A stretch of DNA of 64,000 nt, taken from positions 62,001 through 126,000 of the forward strand of contig NZ_JANIBC010000005.1 of assembly GCF_024505085.1 (NCBI RefSeq), in the 5' to 3' direction. Under the pieces are notes generated by a model that ran no database searches, was not told the origin of the DNA, and saw nothing but the letters and a program-made list of their open reading frames with translations. The stretch comes from Parvularcula maris. GTDB taxonomy: Bacteria > Pseudomonadota > Alphaproteobacteria > Caulobacterales > Parvularculaceae. Shown here piece after piece: positions 20,436-28,950 of this stretch (position 1 is its first letter; every line of letters begins with the position of its first letter). The position numbers were made by a program, and so were the translations under genes.

Positions 20436-21152
20436 TTACAGCCCCCCGATCGTCATCGTGCCCGCCCCCAGGAAAAGCCACACCGCCGCAGCGCCCAGCA
20501 GCCCTAGCGCCGCGAGCCTAGGTCCGTGCAGCTTCGACCAGAGCAGAATGCCCGACAGGCTCATCAGGAGGAGCGCCCCGCCCACCGCGTCGATCAGCAG
20601 GATCCAGACGATGCCGATGCCGTGGCCCTTGTGCAGCTCCTTGAGGAAGCCGAGAAAGCTGTGCTCGGTCCGCTCCAGCGCCACGAGGTTCGCCGCTGGA
20701 ACGTAGCTCGCTTCCAGCACTGCGTTCGGCCCGCGGAAGCGCATGTCCCAGCGCTCGGCCGCGGCGATCTCCTGACCCTCGAAGCTGACCCGCTCAATGG
20801 TTGGGGCATCTCGTGAGGAGCCCGCCTCCTGCGCCACGCCGTAGCTGTCCTGCACCCAAGCGGCAAAACCGTCTCGGTCCTCAAACGGTGTGCCCTCATA
20901 GACGAACTCGACCGCCGAGACCGTGGGCGCGCCCGTGTCGATCTTCCACACCGCGCGGTGGTTCAAAAGAATGCCGGTGAAGCCCAGGAGTACGAAGACG
21001 CACGCCCCGAACAGCCCGGTCCAGGCATGGGTGCGCTTCAGCCAGAGGAGGAACGTGCCCCGCTGCAGCTCGCTCGGCAGGAAGGGGTACATGGTCTTCG
21101 CCCGCGGCTTGGCTTCGGAAGCCGCCATGCGGGGGGCGGTGGTGTCTGACAT
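20436..21152 (-). CDS. PepSY-associated TM domain protein
   Basis: 238 residues from ATG 21152, which follows a GAGG ribosome site. A cytoplasmic N-terminus leads to LKRTHAWTGLFGACVFVLLG with a conserved His, a periplasmic PepSY-like region (~75-170), then HSFLGFLKELHKGH with paired His and two more helices ending in a short C-terminus. This matches the PepSY-associated (PiuB-like) membrane proteins, often linked to siderophore uptake or ferric reduction through heme-binding His. No iron transporter gene is adjacent, so this role is inferred from the family only. Confidence 0.8.
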   Translation of the reverse strand: MSDTTAPRMAASEAKPRAKTMYPFLPSELQRGTFLLWLKRTHAWTGLFGACVFVLLGFTGILLNHRAVWKIDTGAPTVSAVEFVYEGTPFEDRDGFAAWVQDSYGVAQEAGSSRDAPTIERVSFEGQEIAAAERWDMRFRGPNAVLEASYVPAANLVALERTEHSFLGFLKELHKGHGIGIVWILLIDAVGGALLLMSLSGILLWSKLHGPRLAALGLLGAAAVWLFLGAGTMTIGGL

Positions 21153-21261
21153 CGGGCCTCGCTCGTTTTGCGAGTGATTATCAGGAGCGGAAGCGTCTGC
21201 CAATCCTCCGTGACACCGAATCCAAAAAATCTAGCTAAGGCCCTCTGATCGAGGAGCTGCC

Positions 21262-22272
21262 ATGACGACCTTTCACGCCTACGCCGCCATGGAGCAGGGG
21301 GGCGAGCTTCAGCCCTTCGAGTACGACCCCGGCGAGCTCCAGCACGACGATGTGGAGATCGAGGTGGAGAGCTGCGGCATTTGTCACTCGGACATGTCGA
21401 TGGTGGACAACGAGTGGGGCATGTCGAGCTACCCGCTGGTTCCTGGTCATGAGGTCGTGGGCCGTGTGGCGAAGATCGGCGGCGCTGTCTCCTCGGTGAA
21501 GGTGGGCGACCGGGTCGGGCTCGGCTGGTTCGCGAGATCCTGCCGAAAGTGCCGCCCCTGCCTCTCCGGGCACCACAATCTCTGCGTGAAGGGCGAGGGA
21601 CTGATCGTCGGACGCCACGGCGGCTTCGCCGACCGGGTGCGCGCGTCGGAGCTCTGGTGCATCCCGATCCCGGACAGCGTCGATGCCATCTCCGCAGGCC
21701 CCCTCTTCTGCGGCGGCGCGACGGTCTTCAACCCGCTGGTCCAGTACGAGGTCTCGCCCATGGACCGGGTGGGGGTGATCGGCATTGGCGGGCTCGGCCA
21801 TATGGCGCTTCAGTTCGCGAGAGCCTGGGGATGCGAGGTCACGGCCTTCACCACCTCGGACGACAAGACCGAGGAGGCCAAGAAGCTCGGCGCCCACCAC
21901 GTTGCCAACACCCGCGACAAGGACACGCTGAAGAGGCTTCGCGGCAGCTTCGACCTCATCCTCAACACAACCGCCGCCGAGCTGCCGTGGTCGCAGTATA
22001 TGGGCGCGCTCTGCGCCAAGGGGCGCTTCGTCACCGTGGGCGGCTTCGTCGATGCGCCCCTTCAAGCGGGCGCCTTCGAGCTGATCGGCGGGGAGAAGAA
22101 GATGGGCGGCTCCTCCCTCGCGCCCCCCATTATCATGCAGCGCATGATGGAGTTCTGCGGCCGCCACGGGATCGCGCCGCAGACCGAAGTCTTCGCCATG
22201 GAGGACTGCAACGAAGGCATGCAGCACCTGCGCGACGGCAAGGCGCGCTACCGAGTTGTGCTCACAAGGTAA
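21262..22272 (+). CDS. Zinc-dependent alcohol dehydrogenase (Ahr/CAD-like)
   Basis: 336 residues, medium-chain dehydrogenase. Catalytic zinc ligands are in SCGICHSD and PGHEVVGRV; the structural zinc loop is CRKCRPCLSGHHNLC. The NAD(P) site is VIGIGGLGHMALQFAR. The layout is that of the YjgB/Ahr and cinnamyl-alcohol-dehydrogenase group, usually NADPH-dependent aldehyde reductases with broad substrates. It is preceded by a short gap from the divergent PepSY gene and followed by a possible terminator hairpin. Confidence 0.92.
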   Translation: MTTFHAYAAMEQGGELQPFEYDPGELQHDDVEIEVESCGICHSDMSMVDNEWGMSSYPLVPGHEVVGRVAKIGGAVSSVKVGDRVGLGWFARSCRKCRPCLSGHHNLCVKGEGLIVGRHGGFADRVRASELWCIPIPDSVDAISAGPLFCGGATVFNPLVQYEVSPMDRVGVIGIGGLGHMALQFARAWGCEVTAFTTSDDKTEEAKKLGAHHVANTRDKDTLKRLRGSFDLILNTTAAELPWSQYMGALCAKGRFVTVGGFVDAPLQAGAFELIGGEKKMGGSSLAPPIIMQRMMEFCGRHGIAPQTEVFAMEDCNEGMQHLRDGKARYRVVLTR

Positions 22273-22380
22273 CACTTGCCAAGCCTTTAGCTGCGCTATC
22301 TTTACAGCGAGCAGCCGCGCGACTATTCCCCTCGCGCGGCGGATGCAGCCTGCGCGTGGCGCGGGACAAAGTCAGACATT

Positions 22381-22415
22381 CGCCAGAGACCCGTCTGGCG
22401 TCTTGCTTGCTTCTT
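22381..22415 (+). terminator. Candidate terminator after alcohol dehydrogenase
   Basis: CGCCAGA (22381-22387) pairs with TCTGGCG (22394-22400) across GACCCG. The stem is followed by the T-rich TCTTGCTTGCTTCTT. The tail is interrupted, so termination may be inefficient. Confidence 0.4.
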
Positions 22416-22490
22416 CGGAAGGTGGGCCGGGCGCTTTTGGATAAAGCTAACCCGATCCCACCAACCTGAACCGAGACCAGCAACAACTGC

Positions 22491-24014
22491 ATGAGCACTG
22501 ACAACGACAAGGCGGAGACGCCGACCCTAGACGATTCCCAGACGCCCGCCCCCGAAGTGGTGAGCGGCGCCGCCGAGATGGCGGAAGAGAGGCCCGCGGA
22601 GCCTGAGACGGCCACGCAGGACACCGTAGAACCCGAAGCGGAGGCTCAAGAAGAGACCGCCTCCGAGGACGAAGTGAACGTCAAGTTCGCCGATCTCGGC
22701 CTAGACGAGAAGCTCCTCAAGGGCATTCTCGACGCGGGCTACGACACGCCAACGCCGATCCAGGCCAAGGCCATCCCCGAGGCGCTTCAGGGCCGTGACG
22801 TCCTTGGCATCGCCCAGACCGGCACCGGCAAGACCGCCGCCTTCACCATCCCCATGATCCACCGCCTCAGCCGTGGCCGCGCCCGTGCGCGCATGCCTCG
22901 CAGCCTCGTGCTGGCGCCGACAAGGGAGCTGGCCGCCCAGGTCTCCGAGAGCTTCGAGAAGTACGGCAAGTACCACAAGCTCTCCATGGCGCTTCTTATC
23001 GGCGGGGTGAGCTTCAAGGATCAGGAGATGGCGCTGACCCGCGGCGTCGACGTGCTGATCGCGACGCCGGGGCGCTTGCTCGATCATTTCGAACGCGGAA
23101 AGCTTCTTCTCACCGGTCTCGAGGTCATGGTGGTCGACGAGGCCGACCGGATGCTCGACATGGGTTTCATCCCCGACATCGAGCGCATCTTCAACCTGAC
23201 GCCCTTCACTCGCCAGACGTTGTTCTTCTCGGCCACCATGCCGCCGGAGATCACGCGCCTGACCCAGGCCTTCCTGTCGGCGCCTGCCCGTATCGAGGTG
23301 TCGCGCCCCGCCCAGACGGCAGAGACCATCCGCCAGCTTCAAGTCGTGCTGCCCAAAGGCGACGACCGTCTGAAGCGCGCGACCCTGCGCCAGGTGATCG
23401 ACACGGCAGAGGGGCTGAAGAACGGTATCATCTTCTGCAACCGCAAGAAGAACGTCGATATCGTCGCCAAGAGCCTTCAGAAATACGGCTATGACGCCCG
23501 CCCGATCCACGGCGATCTGGCCCAGGCCTTCCGCATGGAGACGCTGCAGAAGTTCCGCGACGGCGAGCTGAAGCTCCTGGTCGCCTCGGACGTGGCCGCC
23601 CGCGGCCTCGACATCCCCGAGGTGAGCCACGTCTTCAACTACGACGTGCCGGTCAATGCCGACGACTATGTCCACCGCATCGGCCGCACGGGCCGCGCCG
23701 GGCGCAAGGGCACGGCGGTGATGCTGGTGACGGGCGGCGACGACAAGCAGTTCCGCGCCGTCCTCAAGACCACCGGCATGGAGGAGATCGAGGAGCTGGA
23801 TCTCAAGGAGTTCTTCGAGGGCTACAAGGAAGAGGACCGGCCGCAGCGCGGCTCACGCTCCGGCGGACGCGGTGAGCGCAGCGACAGGGGCGAGCGTTCC
23901 GAGCGTGGTCGCGGGCGCGGCAGGGGACGCCGGGACGACGGCCCGGCCATGACCCATGCCGACGACGTCAAGGGTTTCGGCGACCACGTGCCCGACTTTA
24001 TGAAGGTGGCCTAG
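22491..24014 (+). CDS. DEAD-box ATP-dependent RNA helicase (RhlE-like)
   Basis: 507 residues. An acidic, disordered N-terminal tail (1-60) precedes the Q motif (TPTPIQAKAIP), motif I AQTGTGKT (108-115), PTRELA, TPGRLLD, DEAD in VVDEADRML, SAT, and the C-terminal helicase domain ending in HRIGRTGRAGRKG. The tail (~455-495) is RGG/RS-rich (GERSDRGERSERGRG), typical of RNA-binding RhlE-type helicases in RNA remodelling and degradosome work. The acidic N-terminal extension is longer than usual. The next gene starts eight bases after the stop, so a shared transcript is likely. Confidence 0.93.
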   Translation: MSTDNDKAETPTLDDSQTPAPEVVSGAAEMAEERPAEPETATQDTVEPEAEAQEETASEDEVNVKFADLGLDEKLLKGILDAGYDTPTPIQAKAIPEALQGRDVLGIAQTGTGKTAAFTIPMIHRLSRGRARARMPRSLVLAPTRELAAQVSESFEKYGKYHKLSMALLIGGVSFKDQEMALTRGVDVLIATPGRLLDHFERGKLLLTGLEVMVVDEADRMLDMGFIPDIERIFNLTPFTRQTLFFSATMPPEITRLTQAFLSAPARIEVSRPAQTAETIRQLQVVLPKGDDRLKRATLRQVIDTAEGLKNGIIFCNRKKNVDIVAKSLQKYGYDARPIHGDLAQAFRMETLQKFRDGELKLLVASDVAARGLDIPEVSHVFNYDVPVNADDYVHRIGRTGRAGRKGTAVMLVTGGDDKQFRAVLKTTGMEEIEELDLKEFFEGYKEEDRPQRGSRSGGRGERSDRGERSERGRGRGRGRRDDGPAMTHADDVKGFGDHVPDFMKVA

Positions 24015-24022
24015 AGGCCGGC

Positions 24023-24562
24023 ATGGGGAAGCGCCGGCTTCTCTTTGTCTTCCTGTTCCTTGTCGCGGCGGCCTGCGGCGGGGAGCCCGAGCCGGTCAAT
24101 AGAAGGCTTCCCCCCGACCCCAAGCCGTCTTCGCCCGAGACCACTATCTCGCCGACGAGAGCCGAGCGGCCCTATGTGAGCGGGTCGGACGTCCTCGACA
24201 GCCGCTGGGTCAGCGAGCGTGGTCGCGCCCGCTTCGGCCCCCGCAACGGCCCTCGCATCCTCGAAGTCCGCTGCGAGGCGGGTAATGAGGACCTGGTCAT
24301 CAGCAGGAGCCTTCCCCTCGGCCAGGACGACGAGCTCGCCATGACCATCACGGCGGGCGAGGCTCGGGTGGTGGGGCTCTGGCGGGGGGTGAGCGACAAC
24401 GTCGAGCGGGGCGTCACCCGCATCCCCGCGGCTCATCCCATCGTCGACGCCATGACCACGGCGGGAAGCATCACCTTCCAGGCGGAGGGCTTCGCCGACA
24501 TCATCACCCCCAACAGCACGGTTCTGCAGGCCGTCACCCGGCGCTGCGCCGCTGCGGGCTAG
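24023..24562 (+). CDS. Hypothetical lipoprotein
   Basis: 179 residues. The N-terminus MGKRRLLFVFLFLVAAAC ends in a lipobox (V-A-A-A-C at 14-18), so it is probably lipid-anchored. A Pro-rich linker leads to a ~130-residue beta-rich domain with two Cys (VRCEAG near 90 and RRCAAAG at the end). No family is recognised. A GAGG ribosome site overlaps the end of the helicase gene, indicating co-transcription with it. Confidence 0.75.
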   Translation: MGKRRLLFVFLFLVAAACGGEPEPVNRRLPPDPKPSSPETTISPTRAERPYVSGSDVLDSRWVSERGRARFGPRNGPRILEVRCEAGNEDLVISRSLPLGQDDELAMTITAGEARVVGLWRGVSDNVERGVTRIPAAHPIVDAMTTAGSITFQAEGFADIITPNSTVLQAVTRRCAAAG

Positions 24563-24576
24563 CCAGAAGCCGCCCG

Positions 24577-25515
24577 CTACTCCGCGGGAGGGCAGCGCTC
24601 CTCCAGCGCCGCAAGCGCCTCGGCAAAGGCACGGCCCAGGTTCAGTTGGCCTTCCGCGCCGTAGTGCCAACCGTCCCCGAGTTCGGTCTTCTGGGGCAGG
24701 GCGGTGACGAGGGAGGCGCAGGGATCGGCCTCCGCCCATCTCGCCTGTGCGGCCTGGACCTCGGCAGCATAGGCCATCACCGGCTCGCCGCCTGGCGGGC
24801 GGGAGTCGACGATCCGCCCGATCACCACCGGCAGGTTCGCGCGGCCCATGGCCTCCCTCAGGCCTTCGATCAGGCGGTCGAGATTGGCTTGGTAGGCGGC
24901 GGCAGCCTCGGCGCTGCCGAAGGCATCCGCCTCTCCCTGCATCCAGACGATACCGCTGGGGACCAGCCTCTCCGCCCTGCCGTCACCGTCCACATCATCA
25001 GCGGCCCTGGCGGCTTCGAGAACGGCGAGTGCGTGATCGAACTGGTTCACCCCCTCGCCCTCGCCATAGGCCGGGTCCCACGAGCCGTAGCCCGACACCC
25101 CCGGCATGATCGCCGTGCCGCCGCGTGCGTATTTAATTAGCGCCACCGGCCCCCCGGAGACCACGGCGCGGCCGAAGGAGAGCTCGGGTCCGAACTGCTC
25201 CGTCACCCCCTCGGGCGGGTAGACGGAACCGAAGCCTAGTCTCAGTTCCCGCCACTCGGCACCCGCTTCCGACGGCTCGTCGTCCGGCGTCGATGCCAGA
25301 TGGTAGATCACCGCCCCCTCAACCGGCCCGCGCAGGCCTTCGGGCAGCTCCGCTACGTCGCCGTAGCCTTCCATGTTGGACTGCCCCGCCAGAAGGTAGA
25401 GGCGGTAGCTCTCCTCTTCGCCCTTGGGTTCCGGCTCCTCTCCCTGGGTGCAGGACGACACCAGCGCCGCCAAGGGCAGCCACCAGGCGGCACTCCGTCT
25501 CGTCGCTCTACTCAC
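24577..25515 (-). CDS. Lipoprotein carbohydrate esterase (SASA / sialate O-acetylesterase-like)
   Basis: 312 residues. Signal peptide with lipobox LVSSC near residue 23. The SGNH-hydrolase blocks of the SASA family are present: block I LLAGQSNMEGYG with the nucleophile Ser, a mid-block WMQGEADAFG and C-terminal DGWHYGAEGQ with the Asp-His pair. Such proteins deacetylate plant glycans or sialic acids at the cell surface. It converges with the helicase-lipoprotein pair across a 14-base gap. Substrate unknown. Confidence 0.86.
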   Translation of the reverse strand: MSRATRRSAAWWLPLAALVSSCTQGEEPEPKGEEESYRLYLLAGQSNMEGYGDVAELPEGLRGPVEGAVIYHLASTPDDEPSEAGAEWRELRLGFGSVYPPEGVTEQFGPELSFGRAVVSGGPVALIKYARGGTAIMPGVSGYGSWDPAYGEGEGVNQFDHALAVLEAARAADDVDGDGRAERLVPSGIVWMQGEADAFGSAEAAAAYQANLDRLIEGLREAMGRANLPVVIGRIVDSRPPGGEPVMAYAAEVQAAQARWAEADPCASLVTALPQKTELGDGWHYGAEGQLNLGRAFAEALAALEERCPPAE

Positions 25516-25921
25516 GGCACTCTCCCCTTTTCGCGGTCCGGTAGTTCCTACCGTCTGCCGAGCGCGGGGCCTAGGAAAGACGGCAGGAGTTAGTGGATGA
25601 GCTCGAACACTTCAGCGGGGAACCGACGCTGCCCCACCTCTCCCTCCGGGAGAGGTCGAAGGCTGCGTCAGCAGGCTTCGGGTGAGGGTCGTTCTTACGG
25701 CCAAGCTCAGTCTTCTACCCGCCCTCACTCGACATCAGAGATGTCGATCTCTCCCGGAGGGAGAGATGGAGAAGGGTAGGCTCTCCGCGAGAACTACTCC
25801 CGCTTTCGGTCGAAACTGCCCCTAGCCTCCAGCATGGCCGTATTGATCCAGCCGCTCCTCTTATCATAGGATAGTTCCCGGATCGGCGGGCGCTCGAGCT
25901 AGCCGAGAAGGGGCGTCCGGT
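25516..25921. other. Intergenic region with family B repeat
   Basis: The short open frame inside is repeat-derived. The stretch holds a family B palindromic element at 25635-25768 and no other recognisable signal. It separates two divergent genes, so promoters must lie in the flanks. Confidence 0.65.
25635..25768. repeat. Palindromic dispersed element, family B
   Basis: ACCTCTCCCTCCGGGAGAGG opens the element. The core CGACATCAGAGATGTCG is at 25730-25746, and it ends ATCTCTCCCGGAGGGAGAGA. It is nearly identical in layout to 49694-49825. Confidence 0.8.
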
Positions 25922-26731
25922 ATGGAAGCGATCACGACGGTGTTCCGCCGCTTACCGGTTCTCGCCTGGATGGGTGTGCTGCAGCTTCTGCTGGTGCCCG
26001 TTTTCGCCGTTCTCGGGCTTATCGACGAGCGAACGGTGGACGGGCTGAGCACCTGGCTCAAACCGGTGAAGTTCGGCATCTCGCTCGGCGTCTTCCTTCT
26101 CAGCCTTGCCTTCTTCACCCACTGGCTGCGGGAGGGAGCGACCAGGCGCCTCTGGTACCGTCTCACCATTGCTGGGCTCGTCCTGGCTACCGCCTATGAG
26201 AGCATCTGGCTGTGGCAGGCCAGCGCGCGCGGCGTCCGCTCCCACTTTAACATCGATTCCGGCGCGGAAGCAGCGGCGTTCAACCTGGCCGGGCTTTTCG
26301 CCATCATCCTCGTTCTAGGCGCTTTCAGCATCGGTTTGGGGGTGCACCGCGCCAGCCGAGAACCAGGGCGGAACCGGGCGCTCTCGGCCTCCATCGCCTA
26401 CGGCCTGATGCTGACCTTCCCCCTGACGCTTCTGACCGCCGGGCTGATCGGCTATAGCGGCGGTGCATGGGGCGGCTCGGTGCAGGGGCCTCAGCCAGGC
26501 CTCTTCGGCTGGCGGGTCGAGGGCGGCGATCTCAGGGCCGCCCACTTCTTCGCCACCCACGCTTTGCAGGCCTTGCCCCTCACAGGGCTTCTGGCCTTAG
26601 CGCTACCCAAAACCCTAGGGCTCTGGCTCGTCAGGCTCGCAGCCCTTGGTTACGCCGGCTTCGTCGCGTGGCTCGCCCATGGCGCGGTGACAGGACAGGA
26701 CCTGCCGCCGGTGCTGGTCTGGCCGTTCTAG
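25922..26731 (+). CDS. Uncharacterised polytopic membrane protein
   Basis: 269 residues with about seven hydrophobic helices. Recurring features are LSTWLKPVKFGISLGVFLLS near 42, a YESIWLWQASARGVRSHFN segment and a conserved HFFATHALQALPLTG helix with two His near 210. This composition is found in unannotated integral membrane proteins of many bacteria; I do not know a function. The His residues inside helices might bind a metal or heme, but that is only a suggestion. Confidence 0.75.
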   Translation: MEAITTVFRRLPVLAWMGVLQLLLVPVFAVLGLIDERTVDGLSTWLKPVKFGISLGVFLLSLAFFTHWLREGATRRLWYRLTIAGLVLATAYESIWLWQASARGVRSHFNIDSGAEAAAFNLAGLFAIILVLGAFSIGLGVHRASREPGRNRALSASIAYGLMLTFPLTLLTAGLIGYSGGAWGGSVQGPQPGLFGWRVEGGDLRAAHFFATHALQALPLTGLLALALPKTLGLWLVRLAALGYAGFVAWLAHGAVTGQDLPPVLVWPF

Positions 26732-26769
26732 CTTGGAGCGGCGCAACCTTCGCGGGTCCGGATCCCAAG

Positions 26770-27285
26770 CTACTCGGCCTTGACCGCTTCGAGGATCGTT
26801 TCGACCGCGGGACGGTTGCGGTAGCTCTTGGCGTTCGTGGTGTAGTCCTCTTCGTAGAGCTTGGCTTCCACCACGCCGTTCTCGTCGACCACGATCACCG
26901 CCGGGTGGGGAATGCCGTAGGCACGGCTGCCTGGGCGGTGGCTCTCATTGAGAAGGCCGAAGGCCATGATCAGCTCGGAGCCCTCATCGGCGATGAAGTT
27001 GCCTTCGATCTCGCTGCGTTTCTGGAAGGCCGCCTGTTTTGCCGCCGCATCGTAGCTGACGAAGATGAGGGGCTGACCTTCCTCCGCGAACTCGGCCTTG
27101 ACTTCGGACAGCTCGGTCACCTGCTTCTTGCAGAACGGGCACCAGTCGACGGAGCGGACGAAGACGATGGTCGCGCCCTCCTCGCCCATCATCGCCTCGA
27201 AGCGCTCGGCCTCAGGGATGGTCGAGCCGACAGCCGGTCCGAGTTCGGCGCCCATCAACAGGGCCATGATTGCTGCTAGGAACAT
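26770..27285 (-). CDS. AhpC/TSA-family redoxin
   Basis: 171 residues. A hydrophobic N-terminus (MFLAAIMALLMGAELG) may be a signal peptide or membrane anchor. The thioredoxin fold has FVRSVDWCPFCKKQVTEL with a C-x-x-C redox pair, and downstream HPAVIVVDENG is the cis-Pro strand region. It is likely an extracytoplasmic peroxiredoxin-like or thiol-disulphide protein. The pair in place of a lone peroxidatic Cys leaves peroxidase versus reductase open. Confidence 0.82.
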   Translation of the reverse strand: MFLAAIMALLMGAELGPAVGSTIPEAERFEAMMGEEGATIVFVRSVDWCPFCKKQVTELSEVKAEFAEEGQPLIFVSYDAAAKQAAFQKRSEIEGNFIADEGSELIMAFGLLNESHRPGSRAYGIPHPAVIVVDENGVVEAKLYEEDYTTNAKSYRNRPAVETILEAVKAE

Positions 27286-27338
27286 GAATGTGCCTCCGAT
27301 CGTGTTCGGAAACCCTGTTCGCGCGCGCGGAGGGGAAG

Positions 27339-28256
27339 TTACATCGCTTGGTGCAGAAAATGCGCTTTCAGCGCTTCGGGCGCCCCGAAGGACGGCCAGC
27401 CCGTCTGGTTGGAGAACCAGGTGGTCTGGCGCTTGGCGAAGCGGCGGGTCTGCTGAGCAGCTCTGGCCTCGGCTTCTTCGGGAGAGAGCTCGCCGCGCAG
27501 CATCGCCGCCAGCTCGGGCACACCGAGGGACTTCATCACCGGTAGGGAGGGGTCGAGCCCTCTCTCCAGGAGCCGCTCTACCTCCAAGGACGCCCCCTCC
27601 TCCAGCATCCGCCTAAAGCGAAGGTCGCAGCGCCGGTAGAGCTCCTCCCGCGGCAGGGCGATCCATGCGGCGGCGAAGCGAAACCCCGGCAGGGGCGGGA
27701 CAGGCGGCTCCTCCTGCCAGGACGATAGAGGGCGTCCTGTGGCCTCCAGGACGGCCATGGCCCGCACATGACGCTGCCGGTCGGCGGGATCGAGCCTCGT
27801 CATGGCGGGGTCGCTCTGCAGAAGCGCGTCCCGGAAGCGAACGGGATCCTCGGACCAGCGCGCTTCAGCCTCGGTCTGGATCGGCGCGGGGACCTCAGGG
27901 ATGGGCGAAAGCCCCTCCGTCAGCGCCTTCAGATAGAGGCCCGTACCGCCGCAGAGGATCGGCATCAGGCCCTCGGCGCGGCAACGCTCGATGGCCTCCA
28001 CCGCTTCGCCGACGAAGCGCCCGGCGGAGTAGCGCTCCGCCCCGTCCACATAGCCGTAGAGGAGATGCGGCGCTCTCGCTTCCTCCTCCGGGGAAGGCCT
28101 GGCCGTGAGGACGCGCAGGTCGCGGTAGACCTGCATGGCATCGGCGTTGATCACCGCCCCGCCCAGACGCTCAGCCAAGGCGAGCGCGGCTGCCGATTTG
28201 CCGGAGGCGGTGGGTCCGGCGACGATCAGTGCGGAGGGGGCATCTTGCAGGGACAC
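27339..28256 (-). CDS. miaA: tRNA dimethylallyltransferase
   Basis: 305 residues from GTG 28256, which follows a GAGAG ribosome site and sets the P-loop (IVAGPTASGKS) at residues 11-21 as in the family. A longer TTG start at 28310 would overlap the divergent grxD. Other motifs: INADAMQVYRDL, GGTGLYLKAL and RQHVRAMAVLEATGRPL. It transfers the dimethylallyl group to A37 of tRNAs reading codons starting with U. The 3' end is 53 bases from the redoxin gene start on the same strand. Confidence 0.94.
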   Translation of the reverse strand: MSLQDAPSALIVAGPTASGKSAAALALAERLGGAVINADAMQVYRDLRVLTARPSPEEEARAPHLLYGYVDGAERYSAGRFVGEAVEAIERCRAEGLMPILCGGTGLYLKALTEGLSPIPEVPAPIQTEAEARWSEDPVRFRDALLQSDPAMTRLDPADRQRHVRAMAVLEATGRPLSSWQEEPPVPPLPGFRFAAAWIALPREELYRRCDLRFRRMLEEGASLEVERLLERGLDPSLPVMKSLGVPELAAMLRGELSPEEAEARAAQQTRRFAKRQTTWFSNQTGWPSFGAPEALKAHFLHQAM

Positions 28257-28286
28257 GGAAGGCTCTCTAGCTGAAGCCAAACGGAG

Positions 28287-28625
28287 ATGACCATGACCGA
28301 CACCGCTCAAGAGACCATCAAGTCAGCCATCGACCAGAACCCGGTCATGCTGTTCATGAAGGGCACGCCCCAGTTCCCGCAGTGCGGCTTCTCCGCCGCG
28401 GTGGTGCAGATCCTCGACTATCTAGGCGCCGAATACGGCTCGATGAACGTCCTCGCCGACGAGGGCGTGCGCTCGGGCATCAAGACCTTCTCCGACTGGC
28501 CCACCATCCCCCAGCTCTACGTCAAAGGCGAGTTCGTCGGCGGCTGCGACATCGTGAGGGAGATGTTCGAGAAGGGCGAGCTCAGGCCCTACCTGCAGGA
28601 GAAGGGCGTGCTGGAGGCGGCTTGA
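28287..28625 (+). CDS. grxD: Monothiol glutaredoxin (Grx4 family)
   Basis: 112 residues. The monothiol CGFS active site is at 33-36 within [15 protein letters not shown], and the glutathione/Fe-S-binding [18 protein letters not shown] block follows. Members carry and transfer [2Fe-2S] clusters with BolA partners. ATG at 28287 or two codons later. No bolA is adjacent. The stop lies inside the left edge of the hip operator region. Confidence 0.96.
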   Translation: MTMTDTAQETIKSAIDQNPVMLFMKGTPQFPQCGFSAAVVQILDYLGAEYGSMNVLADEGVRSGIKTFSDWPTIPQLYVKGEFVGGCDIVREMFEKGELRPYLQEKGVLEAA

Positions 28626-28640
28626 TTCCCGCACGGGAAT
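28625..28640. promoter_or_regulatory. HipB-type operator O1
   Basis: ATTCCCGCACGGGAAT: inverted ATTCCCG / CGGGAAT around a two-base centre (28632.5). It is the first of three near-identical palindromes upstream of hipB. Confidence 0.75.
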
Positions 28641-28675
28641 ATTCGAGCGTAGTTCGTAATGGATGGCGCATTTTC

Positions 28676-28689
28676 TTCCCGATCGGGAA
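28676..28689. promoter_or_regulatory. HipB-type operator O2
   Basis: TTCCCGATCGGGAA is a perfect palindrome centred at 28682.5, exactly 50 bases from O1. It lies just upstream of the predicted -35 element. Confidence 0.78.
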
Positions 28690-28698
28690 TTATCGGTC

Positions 28699-28727
28699 TT
28701 GACGTAGCAGCACCGACCGCAAATATT
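28699..28727 (+). promoter_or_regulatory. Predicted hipBA promoter
   Basis: -35 TTGACG (28699-28704) and -10 AATATT (28722-28727) are separated by 17 bases. The expected start is near 28734, only a few bases before the hipB ATG, so the transcript may be leaderless. The -10 overlaps operator O3. Confidence 0.55.
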
Positions 28728-28739
28728 CCCGTACGGGAT
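28726..28739. promoter_or_regulatory. HipB-type operator O3 overlapping the hipB start codon
   Basis: TTCCCGTACGGGAT has one outer mismatch. It is centred at 28732.5, exactly 50 bases from O2. It covers the -10 region and the first two bases of the hipB ATG (28738), so repressor binding would block transcription start. Confidence 0.72.
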
Positions 28740-28950
28740 GATCAGTGCGAACGATATAGGCGATAGGATCCGGACGGAACGGCGACGGCAAGGGTTGCGT
28801 CAGGATGAACTGGCAGCCGCGGCCGGTGTAGGTACCCGTTTTCTGGTCGAGCTGGAAGCTGGCAAACCCACCGCGCAACTTGCAAAGACCCTCCAAGTAC
28901 TCTCCGCACTCGGCATCAGAGTTGAAGTATATCCAACAGGAGACGAGTGA
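28738..28950 (+). CDS. hipB: HipB-like antitoxin, XRE-family helix-turn-helix
   Basis: 70 residues. The XRE helix-turn-helix spans ~8-55 (IGDRIRTERRRQGLRQDEL, AAAAGVGTRFLVELEAGKPT). A short C-terminal strand IRVEVYP is as in HipB, which uses it for dimerisation. It binds operators as a dimer, represses its operon and neutralises the HipA kinase. There is no in-frame Met downstream, so ATG 28738 inside operator O3 is the start, and no Shine-Dalgarno precedes it. The 3' end overlaps hipA by GTGA. Base composition is less GC-rich than the neighbours. Confidence 0.88.
   Translation: MISANDIGDRIRTERRRQGLRQDELAAAAGVGTRFLVELEAGKPTAQLAKTLQVLSALGIRVEVYPTGDE

Noticed and set aside
25597-25779. Short frame in the 25.6 kb gap
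   Set aside because: It falls inside a family B palindromic repeat.
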